Below are positions 9,223 to 16,347 of a DNA stretch of 64,000 bases, piece by piece. The position numbers and the translations under genes are program-made. Source of the stretch: Heterorhizobium halophytocola (GTDB lineage: Bacteria > Pseudomonadota > Alphaproteobacteria > Rhizobiales > Rhizobiaceae). How positions within the stretch are numbered: the stretch's first letter is position 1; every line of letters begins with the position of its first letter. The notes under the pieces were generated by a model. That model had not been told where the DNA came from. It saw only the letters and a program-made list of their open reading frames with translations, and made no database searches. The DNA lies in assembly GCF_017873095.1 (NCBI RefSeq), contig NZ_JAGGJU010000003.1, positions 1 to 64,000 on the forward strand, given 5' to 3'.

Positions 9223-9912
9223 ATGCCGGATACCGAAGCCCGTATTGGTTACGGGATCACTTTCGAGATGGCGGACATCGAAACGCCGACGGTCTTCGTC
9301 TATCTGGCGGAGGTGTTCGACGTCACGCCGCCATCCGACAGCACCGACACGCCGGACGCCACCCATATGCAGTCGCCGAACAAGACGATGGAATTCATCG
9401 ACGGCCTGACCGATCCCGGCGAGGCGTCGTTCTCGATGAACTATGTGCCCAATTCGCCGTCGGACAAGGCGCTGAGGGCGGCAAAGGGCAGACGGAAATG
9501 GTGCCGCACCACATTCCCGAACGGCGTTCAGTTGCTGTTCCGGGGGACGCGCAGCGGATACGAGATCAGCGCCCCGACCGACGACAAGATGACCGCCGAT
9601 GTGACTTTCAAGGTCTCCGGTGAACCGGTGATGACCGAGCCGACTGCCCCGCGCAACCTGGTGGTGCCTGTCGTCGCCGGCACCCCCGTCGTCGGCGCCC
9701 CCCTCGTACTCGATCCCGGGGTCTGGGCCGGCGCGCTGGAATTGGAATACCAGTGGCAGGTGGACGGCGCCGATGTCGTCGGCGCAACGGGCTCCAGCTA
9801 TGTGCCGGTGACCGCCGATATCGGCAGCGCCGTGACCTGCATTGTCACCGGCATCAACGACGACTTCGATACGGATGCGACGACCGTCGCGACCGCAAAC
9901 GTCGCGACGTGA
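9223..9912 (+). CDS. Phage tail tube protein with C-terminal Ig-like domain
   Basis: Residues 1-140 of this 229-residue protein match the lambda gpV-type major tail tube layout, with FDVTPPSDSTDTPDATHMQS being the conserved loop. From about residue 143 a Pro-rich linker leads into an Ig-like (Big_2/I-set-like) domain with the YQWQVDGADVVGATGSSYVP pattern. Such domains protrude from the tail surface and are thought to help weak binding to cell-surface sugars. A strong AAGGAG ribosome binding site fits a high-copy structural protein. Confidence 0.87.
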   Translation: MPDTEARIGYGITFEMADIETPTVFVYLAEVFDVTPPSDSTDTPDATHMQSPNKTMEFIDGLTDPGEASFSMNYVPNSPSDKALRAAKGRRKWCRTTFPNGVQLLFRGTRSGYEISAPTDDKMTADVTFKVSGEPVMTEPTAPRNLVVPVVAGTPVVGAPLVLDPGVWAGALELEYQWQVDGADVVGATGSSYVPVTADIGSAVTCIVTGINDDFDTDATTVATANVAT

Positions 9913-9920
9913 GGTGATCC

Positions 9921-10295
9921 ATGACGAACCAGGTGCGAGGCATTATCACCCGCGAGGTGGCCGGCGAGACGCTTTCCTTCCGGATCTCGGCCAATGAATG
10001 GTGCGAGCTGGAAGACGAGCTCGGCAAAACGACCGACCAGCTGCTGAAGGACTTCTTCGAGAAGGCGCAGGCCGAGCAGCTCGATATGCGCTATCTGCGC
10101 GGCTATTTCCGAGCCGCACTTTCCGGACACCGGCCTGACATCACCGATCGGGAGGCCGGCGAGATCATGGCAGACATGGGCATGATCGACGCGGTCAAGA
10201 CGCTCGGCGAAGTGATCATGGCCTCCGTTCCGCAGCCCGAGCCGAAAAAGGCGCCGAAAGCGGGAAACGCGAAGAGGACGGCGGCACGCGTATAG
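9921..10295 (+). CDS. Tail assembly chaperone (lambda gpG/GTA gp10-like)
   Basis: This 124-residue protein is the upstream half of the chaperone pair found between tail tube and tape measure genes of long-tailed phages. It has REVAGETLSFRISANEWCELEDELG (given in part) at the N-terminus and a helical middle, typical of the GTA gp10-like family. Its C-terminal 20 residues are Lys/Ala-rich and carry a slippery heptamer near codon 116. A GAGGTGATC ribosome binding site precedes the ATG. The frame-shifted product would be a fusion with the next reading frame, as in lambda gpG-T. Confidence 0.83.
   Translation: MTNQVRGIITREVAGETLSFRISANEWCELEDELGKTTDQLLKDFFEKAQAEQLDMRYLRGYFRAALSGHRPDITDREAGEIMADMGMIDAVKTLGEVIMASVPQPEPKKAPKAGNAKRTAARV
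10262..10268 (+). promoter_or_regulatory. Probable programmed -1 frameshift site (G GGA AAC)
   Basis: Read in the frame of the upstream chaperone gene, the codons are GCG GGA AAC, so the heptamer fits the X XXY YYZ rule exactly. The -1 frame stays open from here through the downstream reading frame to 10591. Slippage would yield a fusion of about 223 residues instead of 124. Lambda uses the near-identical G GGA AAG for its G-T chaperones. GC-rich sequence downstream (CGCG blocks around 10268-10290) could form a stimulating stem. Confidence 0.7.
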
Positions 10296-10300
10296 CCGAC

Positions 10301-10591
10301 TTGCTGTCGTCCTGGATCGAATTCGGTCAGCCCCGTGCGGATTTCTGGGGGTTGACGCTTCGGGAAATCAAGCTGGTGCTCGATGCCTGTGCCGAGAAGG
10401 CTAGGCGTGAACACGACGAACGTGCCTGGCTTGCCTGGCACACGGCCCGGCTGACGGCCTATGCGCCGGAAAAGCCGCGAAACTTCATCAAGCTGGAAAA
10501 GCTCTTCTGGCGAAAATCCTCCAAGAACCAATCCAGCGGCCACGACTGGCGAGCGGTGCTTGCCAAGGTACAGGGCTGGGTCAACCGGTAG
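10301..10591 (+). CDS. Tail assembly chaperone, gpT-like downstream half
   Basis: This frame lies -1 relative to the upstream chaperone gene and is best read as the gpT-like part of a frameshift fusion. Without slippage the first possible start is the TTG at 10301, which has no good ribosome binding site. The 96 residues contain the conserved FWGLTLREIKLVLDA pattern and a KARREHDERAWLAWHTARL helix (given in part), typical of the small tail chaperone next to tape measure genes. The role is to bind the tape measure protein and recruit tail tube subunits during assembly. Confidence 0.75.
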   Translation: MLSSWIEFGQPRADFWGLTLREIKLVLDACAEKARREHDERAWLAWHTARLTAYAPEKPRNFIKLEKLFWRKSSKNQSSGHDWRAVLAKVQGWVNR

Positions 10592-10597
10592 ATCATC

Positions 10598-12505
10598 ATG
10601 GCAGGTAATGCAGTCATCGGTGCCCTTCGCGTCGTTCTCGGCCTTGACACCAGCGCCTTTGAGGACGGGTCTAAGTCCGCGAGCGCGAGCGTCGCCAAAC
10701 TTGGGAAGGGGTTACAGAAGGCAGGCGTTTCGCTTTCGACCTACCTGACCGCTCCATTGGCTGCGGCAGGCGCCGGGCTCGCCGCCGCGATGAAGGGCGT
10801 CGCGGAGGGCGTGCAGGAGACGGTCAAGCAAGCGCAGGTTTCGAATGCGGGATTCGAAACCTTCCAGCGTCTGGCGTATGCTGCCAAGAGCGTCGGTGTC
10901 GAGAGCGACAAGCTCGCCGACATCTTTAAGGATGTGAATGAACGGGTCGGCGAATTCAGCCAGACCGGCGGCGGTGCGATGAAGGATTTCTTCGACAACA
11001 TCGCGCCGAAGGTCGGGCTGGCTGCTAATGCCTTCAAGGATCTGTCCGGCCCGCAGGCGCTGCAGCTCTACTACGACAGCCTGAAGAAGGCAGGCGCCAG
11101 CCAGCAGGAAATGACCTTCTATCTGGAAGCTCTTTCCTCGGATGCCACGCAGCTGATCCCGCTGCTTGAAAATAGCGGCGAAGGGTTTCGCAAGCTCGGC
11201 GAGGGCGCCGCGGTCATTACCGAAGACAAGGCGTCGGGCCTGAAGGCTTATAACGACGCGATGCGCCAGTTGAGCGAGGCGGTGAAGGGCGTTGCGATTG
11301 CACTGGCAACCAGCGGCCTGATCGATTTCGTGACGCAGGTGGCCACCAAGGCCTCCGAATGGATAGCGATGCTTTCGCAGACCAATCCCGAGATCCTGAA
11401 ATGGGGGACTGTGGTTGCTGGTCTTACCGCTGCGCTTGGTCCCGTTGTTGTCGGCCTAGGGCTCGCAGTGTCCGCGATCGCCGCAATAGGTCTACCCGTG
11501 GCAGCTGCTATCGCTGGCGTCGCCGCATTGACCGCCGCGGTCATCGCCTTCTGGCCGGAGATCCAGCAGGCGGGGACAGTTGTCGCGGACTTCGTGTCCG
11601 GAGCTTGGGCAAGCTTCGTCTCGGCCTGGGACGGGATGGTCGAGAAGCTCGGCCGCGTCTCCACCGCGGTCAAGGAATTTTCCCGCGACATCTACCAGGC
11701 CTTCGCCGACCTGCCGGGCAAGATGCTGGAAATCGGCGGTCAGATCATCGAAGGGCTGTGGAATGGGATCAAGGCCAAGTGGGATTCTGTGAAATCGGGC
11801 GTATCCAACATCGCCGGCAGCATCACGTCGAGTATCAAGTCGACGCTGGGTATTCACTCGCCATCACAGGTCATGCACGAGGTTGGCGTCAACGTGATGC
11901 AGGGTCTGCAGAACGGCATGGACAGCCTGCAGGGCAATGTCGTGGCGTCGGCCACCACAACGGCGGAAGGTGTACGCGGGGCGTTCAGTGGTCTGAAGGA
12001 TGTCGGGTCCGATGTGGGGCAGGGCATTCAAGACGCGTTTGAAGGTATCGGCTCGTCGATCGCCGGGGTGATCGATGGCACGAAGACGTGGCGCGACGTC
12101 GCGCTCGACGCGCTGAAGAGCATCACCCAGAACCTGCTTTCGAGCGCCAACTTCGGTGGCGGTGCCTTTGGCGGGATTTTCAAGGGGCTGCTCGGCGGGT
12201 TGTTCGGCTTTGCCAATGGCGGATCGTTCAATGTCGGCGGCGCTGGCGGTGTCGACAGCCAGATCGTGGCGTTCAAGGCCTCGCCAAAGGAAAATGTCAG
12301 CATCACAAAGCCGGGGCAGGAAGCCGCGAGCCACAGCGGCGGCATTGCGGGGATCCGGGTTTACGTCGACGAGGATGGCAACTGGCGGGCGGCGGTCCAG
12401 AACGAAGCCTATGGGGTGGCGCAACGCGTCACCAAGGCCGGCATCCAGAAATATGATAGCGGGCTGGCCGGTCGCATGCAGCAGGTCACGGAGCGCAACG
12501 GCTGA
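10598..12505 (+). CDS. Phage tail tape measure protein
   Basis: The 635-residue protein sets tail length. The N-terminal half is helical, with TMP-family segments such as KLGKGLQKAGVSLSTYLTAPLAAAGAG and FQRLAYAAKSVGV. The middle has hydrophobic, Ala/Val/Gly-rich helices (about 265-315), the usual membrane-interacting part released at DNA ejection. The segment around SGVSNIAGSITSSIKSTLGIHSPSQVM (about 395-420) is the common family signature. It is shorter than many siphovirus tape measures, which would imply a fairly short tail. The ribosome binding site is weak. The stop overlaps the next start by one base. Confidence 0.9.
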   Translation: MAGNAVIGALRVVLGLDTSAFEDGSKSASASVAKLGKGLQKAGVSLSTYLTAPLAAAGAGLAAAMKGVAEGVQETVKQAQVSNAGFETFQRLAYAAKSVGVESDKLADIFKDVNERVGEFSQTGGGAMKDFFDNIAPKVGLAANAFKDLSGPQALQLYYDSLKKAGASQQEMTFYLEALSSDATQLIPLLENSGEGFRKLGEGAAVITEDKASGLKAYNDAMRQLSEAVKGVAIALATSGLIDFVTQVATKASEWIAMLSQTNPEILKWGTVVAGLTAALGPVVVGLGLAVSAIAAIGLPVAAAIAGVAALTAAVIAFWPEIQQAGTVVADFVSGAWASFVSAWDGMVEKLGRVSTAVKEFSRDIYQAFADLPGKMLEIGGQIIEGLWNGIKAKWDSVKSGVSNIAGSITSSIKSTLGIHSPSQVMHEVGVNVMQGLQNGMDSLQGNVVASATTTAEGVRGAFSGLKDVGSDVGQGIQDAFEGIGSSIAGVIDGTKTWRDVALDALKSITQNLLSSANFGGGAFGGIFKGLLGGLFGFANGGSFNVGGAGGVDSQIVAFKASPKENVSITKPGQEAASHSGGIAGIRVYVDEDGNWRAAVQNEAYGVAQRVTKAGIQKYDSGLAGRMQQVTERNG

Positions 12506-13212
12506 TGGCGGTTTTTCTCGATTTCCCGGTCTCCAGCCTGAAGATCCAGAACCCGGCGGTGGCGTTGACCTACAACACCCGTCCCGGCCAGGAGGCGACA
12601 AACGGAATGCGCCGGTCGCGCGGCTATTCCGGCGCACAATGGCGTATGAAATTCGACGTGCTGGTGCATGACGAGCAGAGCGTGCGGGCGATCCGCGCAT
12701 TCCTGTTCAGCATGGAGGCGGATAGCCAGCTGGTGCGCATCCCGATGCCGGACAGATACGCCATAGACGGCCCTTTCGCGGAGGCTACGGCTGATGCGAG
12801 GGCGCAATATCCGGGTGGTATCCCGTTCGCCACAGACGCGATGTTCGCGACGGGCGTTGGTCACGCCGTGCCGACGCTGGAGACGTATTTCAGTGAGGCA
12901 GCAGCGCTCAGCGATCGCATTCTTTACGTCAGCCAGGCCGATGAAGTGCCGGCGGGATGTGCGATCTCCATCGACGAGTTTTGCTATGGGGTCGCGGGGT
13001 CCTGGATCGAGGATGGACAGCAGCGGATTAGGATCAGCCCGACACTGCGCAAGCCGGCAGCCAGGGGGGACACAATCTCGCTGGCTCCCGTGTTTGTCGG
13101 TTACTGCGTGACCGAGAACCCAGGCTATGACGCGCTGGTGGCGGGCTATTACGGGACGCATACACTCGAATTCGTCGAGGATCTGACACGTCTTGTCGAG
13201 GATGTGGACTGA
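12505..13212 (+). CDS. Phage minor tail protein, distal-tail-like
   Basis: I do not recognise a named family for this 235-residue protein with confidence. It is beta-rich, starts right after the tape measure gene, and ends one base into the next gene, so it is part of the tail tip module. The position corresponds to distal tail or minor tail proteins (gpM/gp12-like) in lambda-like and GTA-like clusters. There is no signal peptide or membrane segment. Confidence 0.72.
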   Translation: MAVFLDFPVSSLKIQNPAVALTYNTRPGQEATNGMRRSRGYSGAQWRMKFDVLVHDEQSVRAIRAFLFSMEADSQLVRIPMPDRYAIDGPFAEATADARAQYPGGIPFATDAMFATGVGHAVPTLETYFSEAAALSDRILYVSQADEVPAGCAISIDEFCYGVAGSWIEDGQQRIRISPTLRKPAARGDTISLAPVFVGYCVTENPGYDALVAGYYGTHTLEFVEDLTRLVEDVD

Positions 13213-13802
13213 TGCTCTCAGAAACGATGCGGCTCCATGCCCGCGGCCATCGGGTGCATTGCGTCTATCTGTGCGAAATGCGGTTCAAGTCGACGACGAT
13301 GTATCTGCATAACGAAGGCGGTGTGCTGCGCAGCCGAAAAGCCAGCGGCGAAATCGAGACAATTCGCTGGCTGGGACTTCAGGGGCTGGCGAATGTCTCG
13401 AATCTCGGTGCGTCGAAGGTCGGCAGCTCCAGGCAGGTGACGTGCTCGCTCGACATGGACGACGGGAAGATCAAGGAGTTCTTCTTCGAGAGCGATCAGC
13501 GGGAAATCAAGGGCCAAAAGTTCATCTTCTGGCGCCAGTTCTATGACGATGATGGAAACCCGCTCGACTACCGGACTCATGTCTATACCGGGATCGGAGA
13601 CAAGCTGCGGATGTCGAAGTCCGGCCCTTCGTCCCGTTCGATCGAGCTTCTGCTGGAAGACAAGATTGTTCGCCGCAGGCGTTCCGCCAATTCGATGGTG
13701 ACCCATAGCGACCAGCAGAGACGCGATCCCACCTCAACCGGATTCATCTACGTGCAAAAGATGGTCGATCAGAAACTCAACCTGTTCGATGCGCGAAACT
13801 GA
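13212..13802 (+). CDS. Phage minor tail / hub-associated protein
   Basis: The 196-residue product occupies the slot of lambda gpL/GTA gp13 hub proteins. Two Cys residues fall near the N-terminus (HCVYLCEM), but the gpL iron-sulphur Cys pattern is not obviously complete. The C-terminal segment VTHSDQQRRDPTSTGFIYVQ is the part most like known tail-hub assembly proteins. The gene overlaps the preceding gene by one base and the following gene by 14 bases. Confidence 0.75.
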   Translation: MLSETMRLHARGHRVHCVYLCEMRFKSTTMYLHNEGGVLRSRKASGEIETIRWLGLQGLANVSNLGASKVGSSRQVTCSLDMDDGKIKEFFFESDQREIKGQKFIFWRQFYDDDGNPLDYRTHVYTGIGDKLRMSKSGPSSRSIELLLEDKIVRRRRSANSMVTHSDQQRRDPTSTGFIYVQKMVDQKLNLFDARN

Positions 13803-14199
13803 CGAGCTCGACGACTATCTCGCGCAAGAGCGGGCGCAGGCCTTCGAGTGGACTGGCCAGCGCAACGGCGATTGCCAGCTTTTCCCGATCGGGTGGGCGG
13901 AGCGGATCGGGTGGCCGCTGGCCGGCGCCAGCTGGCGAGGCAGATATTCCAGCGAGGAGGAGGCGAGGGCACTCGTCGATCGTCGTGGCGGCCTTGTTTC
14001 GGCCGGATGCGAGCTCTTCGGGCCTCCGCGCATCGGCAGTGCGGCCCAGCGCGGCGATGTGGGGCTGCTGGCCGCCGAAGGCTGGCATCTCGGCATGATC
14101 TGCACGGGATCGATGTGGGTCATTCGCGCGGGCGACCGTGGCATTCGATTTTGCCGGCGCGAGCCGGACATCATCTGGGATCTGAGGTTTCGAGCTTGA
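13789..14199 (+). CDS. DUF6950-like tail tip peptidase-region protein
   Basis: This 136-residue protein holds the position of the NlpC/P60 peptidase (gpK/GTA gp14) next to the tail tip gene but lacks an intact Cys-His peptidase motif. It resembles the short DUF6950-type proteins seen there in alphaproteobacterial prophages, with the pattern FEWTGQRNGDCQLF near the N-terminus and WHLGMICTGSMWVI near the C-terminus. Its role is probably tail tip assembly. The start overlaps the previous gene by 14 bases, and the stop overlaps the TTG start of the next. Confidence 0.7.
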   Translation: MRETDELDDYLAQERAQAFEWTGQRNGDCQLFPIGWAERIGWPLAGASWRGRYSSEEEARALVDRRGGLVSAGCELFGPPRIGSAAQRGDVGLLAAEGWHLGMICTGSMWVIRAGDRGIRFCRREPDIIWDLRFRA

Positions 14200-16331
14200 A
14201 ACGTGGTTTCTACTTCATCGGCGAAAACCGCATCGGCGCGCGCAAAATGCGGATGCCGCAGGCCATCGCCGGCTTCATTCTGGCTTATCTGACGCCTGTA
14301 TCGGTCGGCCTGACGCTTGGTCTGGCGGCAAACACGATCGCGCTCGGGATCGGCTATGCGGTGACCGCCGCTGGTGCGTTTCTTCTGAACAAAGCCCTAC
14401 AGGAAAAGCCGGCTTCGCCGAAGCCGTCGGATGTGCAATCCAACATCAAGCAGGAGATCAGTCCGCGCCGGCGGTATTACCACCGCAACCTGGCCGGATC
14501 GGTCATTGTCTTCGGTTTCCGGCGGGGCGAAAAAAGCTATCTGCTCCACTATATCTGCGAGGGGCCGATCGAGGGCTTTGTGTCCTTCAGGCTCGACAGC
14601 AAGCCAGTCACCCTCGACGCGAACGGCTTCGTTACCACCAATCAATATGTCTACAAGGGTCGTTCGCGGGTTCAGCTGCTGACAACGCTTGGCACCATGT
14701 TGGACGAGCCATTTGCGGAACTGCTGGCCGCATTTCCCGAGCTTGATACACCTCTGACGCCTTTTCGCCATCGCGGTTGCGCCATGGTGCTGCAGATTGT
14801 CGAGCAGGTGCCGCAATCGAAGCTTGCCGATGTCTACCCGAACAATATGCCGACCCTGCAGGTCGTGATCGATGGGTGGCGGGAGGTATATGACCCACGG
14901 AGCCACACCTTTGGCTTTAGCGGCAATGCCGGCAGCTGCCTGCTGACTGAAGTTGCAGACGTCTACGGTCTGAACCCGGATGACGAAGACGAAATCAATC
15001 TTCGGAGCTTTGCGGATTTTGCCGACCACTGCGATGAGAACGTGGCGCTGAGAGGGGGCGGTACGGAAAAGCGCTATCGCTGTGCCGGCATGCTGTCGCT
15101 TGATGCGGAGAACGAAGCGCGGCTGCTGGAAATCGCCAAGATCTGCAATGCCGATGTCTATCTCGACGAGCAGGGCCGGTTTGCCGTCCGCGAAAAGATG
15201 CGCTCGACGCCAGGGATTGCCCTGCGCGCGCGAAACGGTGACCATCTGTCGATCCAGATGGAGGGCGGCCGGTCGCTGCAGCAGCTCTTCAATACGGCAA
15301 AATTCCAGTACACGGAGCCGGCGCTGAACTACAAGGCGAACGAGGTCCGCTGGCAGCATGCGGGTCTGCTCGACGAGGACGGAACGGAGTATTCGGATAC
15401 GGTCTCCGGATTTCTCTGCCCCTCCGGCACGCAGGCGCAGCGCCTCGCCAAACTCGCACTCTATGAGAGCAACCCGGATTTCATTGGGTCGCTGACCTCG
15501 GGGCCGCAGGCGCTGGACCTGATCGAAGACTATGTCTTCACCCTCGACCTTGCGCCGGAAGACGCCTTCGAGCGCGTGGCGTGTGCCTCCGGCGTCATCG
15601 AATATGATGGTGAGGCGATGACGGTGACCTCGCCGTTTGTCATCTTCCGGGAAGGCGCGACGGACTGGAACCCGGTGGTCGACGAGCAGAACGAGCTGAT
15701 CGTGCCGCCCGATTTGCCATCGAATGTCGACGACGTGCTTCTGACCGTGACCGTCGCCGTCGAGCTGCAGGCGAATAGCGCGCCTGTCTTGCGGTTTTCC
15801 TGGACGGCTGCCGGCGGAGCGAGCCTGCCCGACAGCTATTCGCAGCAGGTGCAGGTGTCTGCGGCCGATGCCAATGACTGGCACGACGCCAGCGTGAACC
15901 AGAACAACAACACCGCAATCTATGCGCCCGTCGCGGACGGTGGTGCCTATGACTGGCAGATCCGCAACATCTCCGGCGGCAAGACCTTCGACTACCAGGG
16001 TTCCAGCGTGCCGGTGACGGTGGTGGTCGACCAGACGGCCCCGCAGGCGCTGATCAGCTTTTCCGCCAGCGACGGCTCGGGCCAGTTCATCGCCAATTTC
16101 GGGACGGCGAATGACGGCCATCTCGATACGGTCGCGGTCTTCAGGGTGCCGGCCGGCGGCAGCCTGAACGAGGGGGCGCACGAGGTCGGACGCTACGCCG
16201 TCTCGCGCGGCATCTCCTATGCGCTGCCGATCCTCTCGGACCCCGGAACATTCGACATCTACGCGCGGCCGTTCAACCGGTCGAGTATTCCCGGGCCGCT
16301 CGCAGGGCCCGACACGGCAATCATTTCCTGA
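14196..16331 (+). CDS. Phage tail tip attachment protein J-like
   Basis: The start is set at a TTG overlapping the previous stop, with GAGG about nine bases upstream. This gives 711 residues; extending to an upstream ATG would duplicate coding of the DUF6950-like gene. Residues about 20-70 are hydrophobic (AYLTPVSVGLTLGLAANTIA), as in lambda gpI/gpJ fused proteins. The centre resembles the host-specificity protein J core, and the C-terminus has two fibronectin-like or beta-sandwich modules (about 525-705). In tailed phages this protein forms the tip and carries receptor specificity. Confidence 0.83.
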   Translation: MKRGFYFIGENRIGARKMRMPQAIAGFILAYLTPVSVGLTLGLAANTIALGIGYAVTAAGAFLLNKALQEKPASPKPSDVQSNIKQEISPRRRYYHRNLAGSVIVFGFRRGEKSYLLHYICEGPIEGFVSFRLDSKPVTLDANGFVTTNQYVYKGRSRVQLLTTLGTMLDEPFAELLAAFPELDTPLTPFRHRGCAMVLQIVEQVPQSKLADVYPNNMPTLQVVIDGWREVYDPRSHTFGFSGNAGSCLLTEVADVYGLNPDDEDEINLRSFADFADHCDENVALRGGGTEKRYRCAGMLSLDAENEARLLEIAKICNADVYLDEQGRFAVREKMRSTPGIALRARNGDHLSIQMEGGRSLQQLFNTAKFQYTEPALNYKANEVRWQHAGLLDEDGTEYSDTVSGFLCPSGTQAQRLAKLALYESNPDFIGSLTSGPQALDLIEDYVFTLDLAPEDAFERVACASGVIEYDGEAMTVTSPFVIFREGATDWNPVVDEQNELIVPPDLPSNVDDVLLTVTVAVELQANSAPVLRFSWTAAGGASLPDSYSQQVQVSAADANDWHDASVNQNNNTAIYAPVADGGAYDWQIRNISGGKTFDYQGSSVPVTVVVDQTAPQALISFSASDGSGQFIANFGTANDGHLDTVAVFRVPAGGSLNEGAHEVGRYAVSRGISYALPILSDPGTFDIYARPFNRSSIPGPLAGPDTAIIS

Positions 16332-16347
16332 ACATCGAGGGCATTTC

